A stretch of DNA of 64,000 nucleotides from Ascarosepion bandense (lineage: Eukaryota > Mollusca > Cephalopoda > Sepiida > Sepiidae), in assembly GCA_037127315.1 (NCBI GenBank), contig JBBBDQ010001269.1, positions 2,359,001 to 2,423,000 of the forward strand. Reading direction: 5' to 3'. Under the pieces are notes generated by a model that was not told the DNA's origin, searched no databases, and saw only the letters and a list, made by a program, of their open reading frames with translations. Made by a program: the position numbers and the translations under genes. This document shows positions 52,380 to 63,767 of the stretch, piece after piece (position 1 is the first letter of the stretch; every line of letters starts with the position of its first letter).

Positions 52380-54175
52380 AAATTTCTATACTTCGAGATA
52401 GATTCTCGTCATTAGGCAATGTTGCTGTTGGTTATGCAAATGATTTACATTTAATGACAAAAACCTTTGGCTTGCTTTGTATATATGTGGGAAGATATAG
52501 AATTTACGTGTGTATTTCTTTTTGCCAATCAGCGTGGAGATTCATTTTGGGATCTCGCCAAAATAATACATACAAACGAACTGTTTCTCTTTTTTTCTTT
52601 TTTCTTTTTCCTCCCTCATCCTAATCTTTTCCTTTTTTTCTTCTCCCTCCTTAACGGTCAAGATGTTAACCTGCCTTTAACCTGATCTTATAATTTTCCA
52701 TTTTTTTCCTTTCTTCTCACTTCGGTTTTATTGCCTTTGTTGTGATATTCTCATTCAGTACCAATTCTATATACAAAAACTCAAAATATTAAATATGTAA
52801 ACGAGAAAAGTTACCCCCGAAGAAAAAATAGGAATAGAAATATTATCTGGTATAATCACCCTTTCAACCAGATGACTTATAGCAATTTGAGGAAAAATTC
52901 CTCGCGTTAATTAGAAAAGACTTTCCGGAAAAAAAATCCACTAAATAAGATATTTAATAAAAACACTATTAAATTAAGTTACAGCTGTATGAAAAATCTC
53001 GACAAAATTAATAAAAGACCACAATAATTATATTTCAAAAAACTTCAAAAAAATCAATAAAAACAACCTGATAACAGAAAATAACAAGAAATAATGTAAC
53101 TGTAAAAGCCCCATAGACTGTCCGCTAGAAAACAGATGTTTAACGGAATCAATAGTCTATCAATGCAAAATATCTTCAAAGGAAAACCCAAATAATATAA
53201 AAATTTATATAGTACTAAAAACAGTCTAATGCAGAGTATTTACCAGCACACCTCTTCATTTAATAATAACAAGTACAAAACTAGAACATGCCAATCAAAA
53301 TACCATTGGTACCTAAAGGAAAAAAAAAGAAAAACAACCACAATAAAGAAGAAAATTCTAAAAGAAGCTATAACATGTATGTCCGTCAATGAACTATATT
53401 CATTATGCTTATATGGAAAACTATTTATTATTAAATCACTTAAGAATAAAAATCTATTAATTAAAAGCAATGAGATAAATGTCATATGTAGGCATTGCAA
53501 ATTGTTCACATTAGAAAATGGATAAAATTCAAATAAAATAACATGCATATAACCAACAAGTGCTTAAGGAAAATAATTACTGACGAATTATATAAAAATA
53601 AATTGAAACATAAAATTATTTTTTATAAATAAATATTATTTTATAACAAAATCTTCACAAAAATAATTAGATAGACCAAATAAATAATTTTTATAAAAAA
53701 TCTTTCTTTTTATAAAATAACTTTACAACCAATAAATAAATAGACTAAAAATGATAAGTGAAACATATAAAATTGGTACTGAATGAGAAAATCACAACAA
53801 AGGCAATACAACCAAAAGGAGAAGAGAAGAAAAAATAAAAGGGAAAATTATAATATCAGGTTAAAGGCAGGTTAACATCTTGACCGTTAAGGAGGGAAAA
53901 GAAACAAGGGAAAAGGGTAGGATGAGGGAGGAAAAAAAGAAAAAGAAGGTTGGTTAGTATGTATTGTTTGGGGTCATATCCCAGTATGAATTTCCACTCC
54001 GATCGGCCAAAAGAAACACACACGTAAATCTTCCCACATACATACACAGCAAACCAAAGGTTTTTGTGATTTAAATGTAAATCATTTGCACAGCCAACAG
54101 CAACATTGCCTGATGATGAGAATCTATCTCGAAACATAGAAATTTCCGTGTCCCAATGTACAATTGATTCATAAC
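52380..54175 (+). mobile_element. PLE-type element (PLE-3) flanked by ~400-bp inverted repeats
   Basis: The left block (52380-52775) and right block (53765-54175) are reverse complements with indels: for example AAGATGTTAACCTGCCTTTA against TAAAGGCAGGTTAACATCTT, and TTGCTGTTGGTTATGCAAAT against its complement near 54085. Between them lies GIY-YIG coding sequence. Inverted terminal copies are a known PLE trait and PLE-1 shows the same layout. RT coding sequence is not visible, so the copy is 5'-truncated. Confidence 0.7.
52830..53524 (+). pseudogene. GIY-YIG nuclease region of PLE-3, degenerate
   Basis: Across frames one reads KNTIKLSYSCMKNLDKIN, CNCKSPIDCPLENRCLTES (Cys-rich linker), IVYQCKIS, then STKNSLMQSIYQHTSSFNNN, WYLKEK, LCLYGKLFIIKSLKNKNLL and SNEINVICRHCKLFTLENG to the stop at 53524. 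This is the order of the CNC-type linker plus GIY-YIG domain found at the end of some RT proteins. Stops and frameshifts interrupt it. Confidence 0.65.
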
Positions 54176-55010
54176 TATATATATATATATTGACGCTATT
54201 TTAGACGACATATCGATATAAATATTTTGCCGTCATTTTTGACGGCATCGGCCCACTCACATATCTATAATGTAAATGAATCACCATTATATTTCCCATA
54301 TATAATACTTAAAGTCACAAAACATTGTCAGAGAAAAGAAATTGGTGTATACTTCTTTGACATCGGTCAATTTTATATTTTTTCTTCTTATTCAAAAACA
54401 ACTCGTTGTGTCTTTGTATAATTTTTTAAACGAATTTCAATGATTTAAATGTCTACTTTGAAGTCGCAGATTTCCTTTTAATTGCAAGAAAACTGGGAAA
54501 AAAATATCGAGAAAAAAAGAAAATGATGTTGCGTCTTGAAAGCATGTTTTACACAGATTCGATTTTTCAATATTATTTTTGAGATTCTATTCATTTCATT
54601 TTTGTCATTCCGTTCATAATTATTTTGACGACGCCAAGACTGGTGAGAATTAGTTTTAATTGACGAATGATGGCGCAGTTGAAGTACGGGTGCTCACAAT
54701 GACAATAACCTGTTTTTTTTTTTTGTGTTTTTACAAGACGAATACAAAGTAGCCCCAACGTTAGACAAAGGAGTTCAAATCTGAATTTTCCTATAAAAAA
54801 AGAAATTGTTGGTTCTTCTATTTACTCATTTTTTCATTTCTCGTCGTCGTCGTAGTAGTAGTAGTAGTAGCGGATTTTGTACAATTCGGAAATTTCTAAA
54901 CGGAGTATTAATAATTTATAATTAAATAACTCTTTTCAAATGGTTTATTTATTGATCGATTCGAACACAGGGTTTATTTCTATATCTCTAGACGTGTCTC
55001 TAATAAAATT
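54176..55010. other. No recognised gene
   Basis: The frame at 54227-54421 shows no known domain. A short (GTA)n-type run lies at 54853-54870. No terminal repeats were identified. Confidence 0.5.
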
Positions 55011-55014
55011 TCAA

Positions 55015-55385
55015 TTCTTGACAAAATTCAAAGAGTCTCTAATTTTATCGACCCTCACCTAGCATCACGACTACAGTCAATTTCACACCAACGTGACATG
55101 ATTTCCTATTGTCTTTACTACAATTATTTCCAAGGCAATTGTTCTGATAAAGTTTTACTCCTGGAGACCCGACTACATGAATTTAAGCGTGCTACTAGAT
55201 TGGCAATTAGGTCTTAAACTTTTAATGTTGATGCAACCGCCACTTCTGCTCTAACAGGTTATTTTCTCACATTCACCACCTGTAGAATTACTTACGGATT
55301 TCTTGCTTCCCTGATAACTACAATATAAAAAAATTAAATGCAACATCAATCGCCATCTTTTGTCTATTCCTCAAATTTTCCCGCT
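55015..55385 (+). pseudogene. LINE-A-related RT C-terminal fragment
   Basis: Plus-strand reading gives LDKIQRVSNFIDPHLASRLQ, SISHQRDMISYCLYYNYFQG, LLLETRLHEFKRATRLAIRS and then, after a stop, C-terminal residues. The block order matches LDRLQRRISN...CLFYKYFHG in LINE-A, but the sequence is clearly diverged, so this is a sister family. Confidence 0.7.
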
Positions 55386-55431
55386 TTTCATGCTTCTCCA
55401 GCTCCTTCACATTTTCCTCTTTTTCACTGCT

Positions 55432-55665
55432 ACATCGACTCAGAACGATAAATGGGGGACCGAGTTCGAATTTCAATCAAATTCTTTGCATCCACTTTCA
55501 CACAAATACCCTTGGGAAATGTATTAATCCGTCTCTTTCCTCCAGTTTTGGGTTAAATAATAGGACAGATTGGGTTCTATATCCTGGGCTGTCAACCATT
55601 TTACCACAGAAGATAATGGCAACTTACTGCGGGATAATCTTCTGCCCAGTCAGTCTGCCCACACA
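55432..55665 (+). repeat. SINE-A copy, both ends eroded
   Basis: ATCGACTCAGAACGATAAAT, GAGTTCGAATTTCAATC (B box), ACCCTTGGGAAATGTATTAA and GGACAGATTGGGTTCTATAT follow the SINE-A order. The first ~20 bp and the 3' end are missing. Confidence 0.8.
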
Positions 55666-56700
55666 GGTTGATATGCCGTTAAACAAAACACAAACTTAAA
55701 CTCAGAATAAGGAATCGTTTCCCTTCTGTTCTTTCAACCCTAATAACCGTCTTCTTGTATAAATGTGTGTTTTTTGCCTTTAATTAAAATTTAAACAAAT
55801 TCAATTCATCATTGTCAGAATTCTTGCTAACATGTGGTTTAAACTACTTGTTAGTTCAAATCGTCATAGTTCTAGCCACCACGATAGGATTTGCCATTTT
55901 GGCCCGATCTACATATTCTACACCAACAAATAATTTTTATATCAGAATTTCCTCTAAATTTTCTTCTAAATATTGACACAACATGAAAGTTAATGTATTA
56001 GTTATTGAGCATAAATCTTCCGAATTTGATGACTGTGTGTGCACTGAAAAATGCATACGAATTCTTGGTTTTTGGCCTCAGCACAAACTTGAAATTATGG
56101 AGTCAAGGAAGATTCTGTTTTCGCCATTAAGCTAGGTTTAGTCTAGGACATGGCTGCAAAGAATAGAAATCCGTTAAAATAGATTACACTACAATAATTA
56201 CATTATCGGAGTATTGTCCTCATCTTGGTTGACATTTGCACGACGTTCCGGCGGTTGTAAGTTCCGGGCTTCTTCAGGTGCTAGAAATTTCGAATCAAAA
56301 CCTTTATTACGATCACTAGGGTATATCATTCTCATTCTTTGTGCAAAGCATCTTTTTAGCAGTCGTGAGTTATCTCCCTCTAACTCGACTCTCTAAGTTA
56401 CTTGTTCACCACTGCTGTAGCCTGGTATTGAACTCACAGCTCTTTGTGTCAAGTCACTGGAACTAACCAATGTCTCTATTCACTTGGCCGCGTGTTTCTT
56501 AAGGACAAGAACAACTGAATTTCTTATAAACCTAATGTTCAGTAACCATCATTTTACCACCATTCGAAAGCTTGTATGAAATATATTTACGGTAGAAGCC
56601 CAAGTATTTACCTTATCAATATTGGAAATCATGGAAATATACGTGTCACTATCTGTTCAGTTTACAACACATGGGTTCAGAAAGGGCAAGAGACACCGTC
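55666..56700. other. No recognised gene
   Basis: A frame at 56214-56396 has no domain. No repeats or RNA genes could be supported. Confidence 0.5.
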
Positions 56701-56709
56701 GGTTCCAAA

Positions 56710-57167
56710 ATAAAATCGATTTGAAGGAATCGTGCATTTTGAGTTGGTTCCGAATGGTCGTGCCATCAGTGCCGAACTTTATAGTCAGCAACTTGAGTTG
56801 GGTCTACGAAAAGTTGAAGCAAAAGTACCCGGCTCTGATCAACCGAAAGCGCGCTTTGATGCAGCAGGACAATGCCAAGCCACACACCGCCAGGAAGAAC
56901 AAAGACAAGTTTGTAGAGCTGGACGGCGTTGAGGTTCTGCCACATCCAGTCTACAGTCCTGACTGTGCTCTATCAGATTACGGCCTTTTCCGCTCAATGC
57001 AACACTTTCTGAAGAGCCGCCTATTCGAATAGTTTGATGAATTCGAGGAAGCGTGTCAAGGATTCTTTGATTCGAAGCCGGCTGAATGGTACTTTAACCA
57101 GGTCCGAAAGCTTTCATATCGATGGCAGAATGTCTTGAAAAATGATGGTCTTTATTTTGAGCAATAA
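56710..57167 (+). pseudogene. Mariner-type transposase, C-terminal half, broken
   Basis: The plus strand reads IVHFELVPNGRAISAELYSQ, then after a frameshift near 56800 VYEKLKQKYPALINRKRALM, QQDNAKPHTARKNKDKF (second catalytic Asp), PHPVYSPDCALSDYGLFRSM (third Asp region, SPD) and MQHFLKSRLFE. An in-frame TAG at 57030 is followed by FDEFEEACQGFFDSKPAEWY and the original stop at 57165-57167. The motifs fit the DD34D mariner family. The N-terminal DNA-binding part is absent. Confidence 0.9.
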
Positions 57168-57689
57168 TTTTTGTTGTTTTTTTGCGAGTAAAATTTCAAT
57201 GTTTTTCAAGTGTTTTCTGGTAACCTTAGATTACTTGGCGAATAAAATTTCAGTTTTTTTGCAAGTGCTTGCGAACATTTGGGTCATTAAATAATTCACA
57301 AAACAAAAATTAAATTTCCAGCGGGATATTAAACGATCACTAACTTAAAAACTTTCCTTCAAAATAAAGCAAAAAACAAAAGAAAATATTATTATAATTC
57401 GAAGTAAACAAATGAATGAATTATATCCTGGCCAAAAAATATTTTGGCCACGACACTATCAAATGTTTGATGCCCTTCCTATTTTTCCTTTATCCGTTCC
57501 TACCCTAGGGTTTCCCTTTCAAATAAATATATTCCTAACACCAATTTCCAATCACTCTTCCCCTACTGCTTCTGGTAATTTCAATTCAATATTAATCTAT
57601 TAATTAATGTTTGATAGCAATTATTCATCAATATGATATCTACTAACGCGATAATTCATATCGCCACTTACTCAGATTAGCTATCAAAG
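57168..57689. other. Flank of the mariner remnant, nothing recognised
   Basis: I looked for a matching terminal inverted repeat downstream of the transposase and could not find one with confidence. The frame at 57412-57603 has no known domain. Confidence 0.45.
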
Positions 57690-57785
57690 CCTATCAAAGA
57701 GACAAAACTGGACCACTCAGTGAGGATCAAACTTGATAAATTAATGACATGACCTTCCAGGTGGATTTGTTAATCAACGCTCAAG
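57690..57785 (-). repeat. SINE-B head fragment
   Basis: The minus strand has AAGTTTGATCCTCACTGAGT (B-box-like) matching GAGTTCGATCCTCACTGG of the copy at 26100-26410, preceded by an A-box-like region. The body is missing. Confidence 0.5.
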
Positions 57786-57847
57786 GTAACCTGGATGAAA
57801 TATTTATAATGTTATATTTGAATTCCTAATCTGGAGTAAAATAGATG

Positions 57848-58312
57848 GAATCATACCTTTCCCAAGGGGTTTTTCGCGAAAGTGAATACAGCAGATTCAA
57901 CTAGAGTTAGAATTCAAGTTGAATTCATTGCATTCGCTTTCGCACGAATGAAATTTATGTATCCATCAATTCTCTCTCCAACTATGGATTAAATAGCAGC
58001 ACGGATTGCGTTGTGGTGCAGTGGATGTCGGCTCGGAACGAGAAATAGGAGAGTCGCCTTGGAATTCCATTTGAATTTGGGGCATTCACTTACACGCAAA
58101 CACTCTTAGGAAAGGTATTAATCCATCTTTTTCTTCCATTTGTGGATTAAATAACAGGACAGATTGGGTTCTATAGCTTTGAACGGCAACCAGTCTACTG
58201 CAGAAAGAAATGGCAAACTACTGTGGAGAAATCATCGGTCTAGTCAGTCATGGATCAAAAGCGACATGATCGCCCAAGCGTGTATCACTCATGGCAGATG
58301 ACTGAATGAATG
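57848..58312 (+). repeat. Composite of SINE-A pieces
   Basis: Three parts are visible: a reversed fragment (57848-57905, ACCTTTCCCAAGGGGT), a plus-strand head fragment (57911-58007, TTGAATTCATTGCATTCGCT to AAATAGCAGCACGGATTG), and a near full-length copy from 58008 (CGTTGTGGTGCAGTGGATGT) to about 58312 (ACTGAATGAATG). The last copy appears to have inserted into an older one. Confidence 0.75.
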
Positions 58313-58399
58313 CAGAAATAAGTTTTTAAATGTTTTCGACCCACAAATTCGATTCTCTTTTTTACGTCTACATCTGTGTTTGTGATTATTATTTCTTTT

Positions 58400-58990
58400 T
58401 CTTTTTTTAAGACGTATAGAATCATGGCTCTCCATAATTTCCTATTCCCTGTAGCTCTTAATAACCTTTCTCTTGTTACCACTCCCAAGCCCTGCTCTGT
58501 CATCCATTCACGCAAGATGTCACGCACTGCTTTCTTTTGTCTCTCCTTCTGTTTATCTGTCCTGTAAGTGTCAGATTCTCTAAGCCCATCTTCTTCATTA
58601 TATGTTCAAATAACTTCAGCTATCTTTTTATGATTTTAAGTATCAGTTTCATTTTCGTTTCCATCTTCTTCAAAACCTCGTTTTTGCTCACATGTTCAGG
58701 CCATGGTATCCTCAGCATCCTTCTGTAAAACCAAATATCGGTTGCTTCAAGTATTTCCTTCATCTTTGACACTGTCCAGCATTCCTGCCATATTGAAGAA
58801 TAGACATCACATAACAATTTAGTACTCGTTTCTTTGTTTCCAGCGAATTTTTCCTGTCCCTTAATACACTACTCAGCTTCTGGAATTCATGTTTTGCCAT
58901 GCCAGTACGCCTTCTTAAAAAAAAATTTTGCTTACTCATTTTCACCGTTAAATTTTCTCTTCTTCTTCTACTCATTTTTTATTAATTTCA
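58400..58990 (-). pseudogene. LINE-B RT C-terminal fragment, copy 2
   Basis: The minus strand holds RRTGMAKHEFQKLSSVLRDR, ETKKRVLNCYVMSILQYG, WFYRRMLRIPWPEHVSKNEV, and further on REWMTEQGLGVVTRERLL. These match the thumb/C-terminal part of LINE-B at 44.9-45.4 kb. Frameshifts break it. Confidence 0.8.
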
Positions 58991-59409
58991 TACCGAGCAA
59001 GGTAATCAAGCCACTAAGACGCAAGCTGTTGCTGACTGGTGAAGGTGAGAAAAATACTATTAAGGAGAGATAATAATAATAATAAAAATTAAAAAATTAA
59101 AGGCATGGAAGATAATTATTAGTGCAATTAATATTTTGTTGATTAACTGGCAAGTATAAAAAGCTGGAACAGAGTTCCCCAATCAAGAAGTGCAATAGAA
59201 GAGATTAACAGACGCGAACTTACTGTTATATTTAGCCATTTCAACTGTAAAATGATGAGACCTTTCTGCCAATCTAGTACTGGGCCTTCATTCATAAATT
59301 CCCGGCACCAGAACAATAACCATGAAATTGTGCATAGAAAAAAATAAAAAAGCAAAGAAGATCCATTACGACAATGGAAACGAGACTGAAACCTAGATGC
59401 AAGATCAGG
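58991..59409. other. Between two LINE-B fragments
   Basis: Contains a short segment like the LINE-A tail (58975-59050, ATACCGAGCAAGGTAATCAA and CCACTAAGACGCAAGC), suggesting a very diverged LINE-A or SINE-C 3' end on the minus strand. Otherwise nothing recognised. Confidence 0.4.
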
Positions 59410-59890
59410 ACAATATATTGTTTTTCTATGTACCGTATCCTTTCAGAACGTAGGCGATCATGGACCTCCACATCTCTATCCCTTGTAGCTCTTAACCCGT
59501 TTTCTCTTGCTATTTCTCCTAAACCCTGTTCTACCATCCACTTGCTTAAGTCCATCAATATTTCACGAGTTGCTTTTTCCTGTCTGTCTTCAACCACTAT
59601 CCGTCCTGTGAGTATCAGATTCTCCAAGCCATCCTTCCTCATTACGTGCCCCAAAAACATTAGCCAGAAACATAATCTGATGTTAAGAATACGCTCCCTT
59701 TACATTTCCTTCCTCTCCAAAACCTCTTCGTTGCTCACATGTTTGGCATATGTCATCCTCAGTATCTTGCTGTTGAAGCAAATTTCGGTTGCTTCAATCT
59801 TTTCTTCATCTTTGATGAGATTGTTCAGTATTCACTGGCATATAGAAGGACAGACATCACATAACAGTCCAGTACAATATGAAAAAAGAT
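59410..59890 (-). pseudogene. LINE-B RT C-terminal fragment, copy 3
   Basis: The minus strand reads FLGHVMRKDGLENLILTGRI, REILMDLSKWMVEQGLGEIA and LRATRDRDVEVHDRL, matching the C terminus of LINE-B. Upstream are a CFNSKILRMTYAKHVSNEEV block and EYLILFLYMPVNTEQSHQR-like remnants. It has no (GAA)n tail. Confidence 0.8.
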
Positions 59891-60054
59891 CATTAAATAT
59901 CATGTTCATCGAATCAAGTCCACGGTCTTTTCATTAACTGGTTCTTAATGCCGACCACAATATTAATATGGAAATGCTCCAAATATCGGTCAGAAAAAAC
60001 AGTTTATAAATACAATGACATTTCTTGAAAATCTGCTCGTAAAACACGAAATTT

Positions 60055-60055
<1 letters not shown>

Positions 60056-60108
<53 letters not shown>
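60056..60108. repeat. (TG)n microsatellite
   Basis: About 25 TG units in an otherwise AT-rich gap (59891-60399) with no recognised gene. Confidence 0.95.
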
Positions 60109-60399
60109 GGGGTGTAGAATTAATATAAGTAAAAATTTTGTTGCATAACTGATTTATGTTACTTCAGTAATTTGACTCCAGAGTTTTGTAGAAAGATCTG
60201 TCACTTTCACTCTTCAGGAACACTCATCAATTTACTACTAATGTTTTGTTTTCTTTTTTATGCAGTTCTTGTTGGTGTTAAGTTTTCATTTTTTTTTTGT
60301 TTTCTCTTTATTTATGCAAGTGTGTGCGTTTTCTGCGAGTCTGATTATGCAGAATTGTGTCCCCGCTGGTGCTCCCACCATTTGCTTTGTTTTGTTTTT

Positions 60400-61045
60400 T
60401 AATCCTATCACCCTGAGCAAGGTGGTAACGTCACGGATGTGCAGGGAGCTACATAAGAGTAAAAAGATTAGATAGAAGGAGTAGAACCAGTTAGAAATGA
60501 CCAAGAGAAGGATAGGAATACAGACGTGATGACAGTTGCAAAGGTGGAGAGAAAGAGAAAGATATACAGCGTGGTGTAGAAAGAACTAGTGTCAAGTGGT
60601 TAAGAGATAAGTATTGACATTGCATTTAAATTCCTGGAGGTTGTAGCCGCCGGGATAGCAAGATTATAGAAGCGAGTTCCACAGGCGGGAATTGCGAGAA
60701 AAGAAGATGCATGAGAAGAATTATTGTTTGCATTTGGTTGATCTAACTGTGAATGGGTGAGACCCAGTTGCCAGTCTGTTTGCATGATCAAACACCTGTT
60801 GCAAGGGAACCAGTGGCTTAAGATTTTTGGAGCAGAAGCCATGAAAGTATTTATAGAATAGACAGAGGGAAGCCACATCCTGTCGGTGGGGAAGTGGCTG
60901 GAGTCGAGCCGCCAAGTCGGTACCTCTCATATTACTGATTCTCCTTTGGAGCCTGTCAAGAACACTGAGATGAACAGCAGGGGCGCTTGACCATATATGA
61001 CAGCAGTACTCCATGCATGGACAAATGGTTGATTTGTATATATGC
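60400..61045 (-). pseudogene. LINE-A copy, RT C-terminal part
   Basis: An uninterrupted minus-strand frame (61014-60721) reads MEYCCHIWSSAPAVHLSVLD, RLQRRISNMRGTDLAARLQP, HRQDVASLCLFYKYFHGFCS and HANRLATGSHPFTVRSTKC, then shifts frame. The family tail (CCGTGACGTTACCACC, GGGTGATAGGATTAAAA) is at 60400-60450. It is one of the least damaged LINE-A fragments. Confidence 0.85.
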
Positions 61046-61374
61046 AGGATCTATTATCATTTGTTCTTTTCATCTTTCACTTTTTTCCGTTTACGTGGAT
61101 GTACGTACGTGTAGGGTGTTGTGATCATATATCCCTTTTTTTCACTTTACACACGCACTTTAGCTTTTTTTTCTTTTTTTCCTTTTTCATAATTTTCTTC
61201 GGTAGTTGCCAAGCTTTGTGGCAGACGGTAACATCTTCAAGACATCCGTTTTTCATTTTCGACCGATTTAGTATTTCTTCTAGTTTTATTCTCCTTTCTT
61301 ACATTATACAGTTCGCATTAATAATAAATATTTTTTGTGTATTTTATAGTAAAGGACAAGTAGGAAAAATTGTC
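61046..61374. other. T-rich sequence, no gene recognised
   Basis: The frame at 61042-61446 is Phe-rich because of poly-T runs and shows no domain. Confidence 0.5.
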
Positions 61375-61540
61375 TTTAATCTAACATATTTCAGTTTAAC
61401 AAGCTCCTTCAGAGATCCATTAAAGACGACTTATTTAAAAGTCTAAGAGACAGTATATGGATTGAAGTATCGTTTCATTGATCAGATACGTGTCACGTGT
61501 GGTAAATCAATGGATGAATATTAAATGTAGAAGAACAATT
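61375..61540. repeat. Dispersed repeat R3, copy 2
   Basis: Same orientation as 13515-13700: GTATCGTTTCATTGATCAGA, TACGTGTCACGTGTGGTAA and GATGAATATTAAATGTAGAA. Both copies lack coding capacity. Confidence 0.65.
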
Positions 61541-61581
61541 CTGGTAATAATACCCCATCATATTTAAACTAGCGATGATTA

Positions 61582-62255
61582 TCTAAATGTTTTTTTATGA
61601 ATGGAACTTTGTGTGTGTGTGTGTATGTGTATGTGTCCGTTAACTATAGACTCTGAAACGGCTGAATTGATTTTCTTGAAAATTTACACAGTTGTACTTT
61701 AAACTCTGCCAGTGTTCTTAGCTTGGTTTTGTGTACCCCCGATAAATATCGAAAATATATCGGGTTATAGAAGGAGTGGTCAGATTTTAATCAAATTAGA
61801 TACACTCATAGACAAAGACATAAGAAACGATATTCAGAAGTTTCAAGCTTGTAGTTCTTACAATAGTGCAGAAAATCAATAATATATATATATAAAAGGC
61901 AAGATGTGTGTGTGTGTGTCTGTTTATCTGCCTGTATGTCTGTATTTTTTCAGCCCTTTTATTTTAGTTTTTGCTTCGGCTTTGGCTCTAAGTAGGTATA
62001 ATTTACTCAGAGGACTTATTTAGCCTTCAAAATTCAGTTTACGACGAAAAAAAACTTATTTGATATCGATAGCAGGAAATCAAAATTTGACTTACATCCA
62101 CTCATTTTTCTTTCAGTCTACGGTTTCGCTTTAACTGGAAACAACTATTGCTTTTTAGGCTTTCGTGCCAAAGTTCAAAGAGTCTGAGCTCCATGACTAT
62201 GGATTAGTTTTAAAGCTTTCATTACACCCGAGCAACGCACGGGCTATACTGCTAG
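61582..62255 (+). mobile_element. Non-autonomous Helitron, copy 4
   Basis: Starts TCTAAATG and ends with the hairpin CCCGAGCAACGCACGGG followed by CTATACTGCTAG. The base before is A (61581) and the base after is T (62256). The hairpin is best preserved here and lies about 12 nt from CTAG. (TG)n lies near the 5' end and a short (TA)n in the middle (61881-61895), the positions seen in the other copies. Confidence 0.9.
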
Positions 62256-62555
62256 TTTAGTGTATAAATTTCAATGCCCTGTACAAGATTGTTTTTCTTC
62301 TCAAAGATCAATTACGTAGATTAGGCATACTACCACTTTTGTAAGAAGACGCCTTACATACCGGCTGTCTAGTACTAACAGTGCAATAAAAAGAAAACAT
62401 TTATTATTACAAGAACGATTAAGAAAAGCATTGATTGAAAATACAAAAATATATTTTGAATCACAATATCAAAGACACTTCGCTATAAGAGGGATACTAT
62501 ATAAGAAACAATTTTTTCTACCAAGTTTCAGTCAAGTGTCATACGTGATACACTT
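62256..62555. other. Unassigned; possible PLE linker remnant
   Basis: Fragments such as YKFQCPVQDCF and a following KTLYIPAV-like stretch recall the Cys-containing GIY-YIG entry of PLE-1, but the match is too short to assign. Otherwise AT-rich. Confidence 0.3.
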
Positions 62556-62825
62556 TTTGGGTGATCATGTCTCGAAACAGACATGACTGACTGGGCAAGA
62601 CTATTCCGCAGTATGTTGTCATTGATTTCTGCGGTAGACTGGTTGTCAGCCAAGGTTATAGAACCCAATCTGTTCTATTATTTAACCCATAACTGGAGGG
62701 AAGAGACGGATTACTACCTTTCCCAAGGGTGTTTGTGCGTAAGTGAATGCAAGGAATTCAACTGGAATTCGAACTCGGCACCGATTTGTCTTTCCGAGTC
62801 GATATCCACTGCAATACAACGCACT
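62556..62825 (-). repeat. SINE-A copy, nearly full length, reverse orientation
   Basis: Reverse-complement landmarks in order: GTGATCATGTCTCGAAACAG, ATTTCTGCGGTAGACTGGTT, ATAGAACCCAATCTGTTCTA, TTCAACTGGAATTCGAACTC (B box) and TCGATATCCACTGCAATACA (A box). The frame at 62583-62855 is a by-product. Confidence 0.85.
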
Positions 62826-63079
62826 ACCATCAACCTTCCAATATTTAACATTTAACATTTAACATTAGAAGTGATGTTTTGAAAGATAAAAAAGAATAGA
62901 CAGACCATCGTGATGCCCAGCATCGAGCATCACGTAATACCTTTAATGAACTGTCCTTAAAAGAAAAAGAATAAAACACAAAAATTACGTGTTTAGGTAG
63001 GTATTTCAAGGCTATCACAATGCGTCTAGTAAAATAATGGAAGGTACAGAAGGTGTTGGGTATTCCCTATTAAATATTC
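62826..63079. other. No recognised features
   Basis: Starts with a short AACATTT repeat (62847-62866) next to the SINE head. Nothing else could be supported. Confidence 0.5.
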
Positions 63080-63330
63080 ATTAATATTTTGAGGTCAAAA
63101 TCTCATCTTCAGAATGAAAAGAGAGCTTGATTTCACGGCCGCTGGTTGACCGTGCCTTTAAACAAAAAATTACATTACAGTGACACATGAGCATATCAGA
63201 AGAATACCGGAAAAATAACATCCTTGACAATGGCCTGTGAAATCGCTGAAAGCGCTTGGAAATGAAAATTTATAGAACATTTTTACATTCCTTATCTCCA
63301 GCAAAAAGGAAACACGTAAGAATACTGGAA
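63080..63330 (-). repeat. Possible PLE terminal-repeat remnant
   Basis: Two features recall PLE ends: CTGAAGATGAGATTTTGACC (minus strand, near 63095-63117), and on the plus strand GACAATGGCC...GCTGAAAGCGCTTGG, where GAAA is followed by the palindrome AGCGCT as in hammerhead helix III. The 3' half matches 17170-17275 in reverse. Core bases deviate from a working hammerhead. The assignment is tentative. Confidence 0.35.
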
Positions 63331-63378
63331 AAGTTAAATAAAATATTATAAAACCTTCCTTGTCAATCGCTTTTCACA

Positions 63379-63514
63379 ATATATATATATATATATATAT
63401 ATAGTGAGAGTGAGAAAGAGACGTTTATATATCATTTAAATATATAGACGTTTATATATATATATATATATATAGTGAGAGAGAGACGTTTATATATCAT
63501 TTAAATATATAGAC

Positions 63515-63546
<32 letters not shown>
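63379..63546. repeat. AT-rich 71-bp tandem duplication with (TA)n
   Basis: The unit with AGTGAGAG, GAGACGTTTATATATCATTT and AAATATATAGACGTTTATAT occurs twice, starting at 63403 and 63474, each bordered by (TA)n. Confidence 0.85.
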
Positions 63547-63551
<5 letters not shown>

Positions 63552-63767
63552 CGCTTAGTTTTAATTATTTTAAATTCTTTTCTATCTATACGATTCGTTC
63601 TCATTCTATTTATTTTTTCTCTCTCTTTTTTATGTTTATCTTTCTAACTTTTCCTTTTTTCCTATATTTAATTATAATTTTTATTTTATTTTATTTTATC
63701 AGTTTTAATTATTTTAACTGAATTTTTGAAATAATATAATACGCTATGAGTTTATTAACAATTTTTT

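Noticed and set aside
52425..52460. Octamer motif ATGCAAAT as a regulatory element
   Set aside because: It lies inside a repeated arm of PLE-3 and is present in the inverted copy, so it is expected by descent. Nothing nearby suggests a promoter.
61042..61446. 134-codon hydrophobic membrane protein
   Set aside because: The Phe/Leu bias follows T-runs, the frame starts inside a LINE-A fragment and no conserved motif is present.
62583..62855. 90-codon ORF with a start codon
   Set aside because: It is a reading of a reversed SINE-A copy; the same sequence elsewhere in the window has no open frame.
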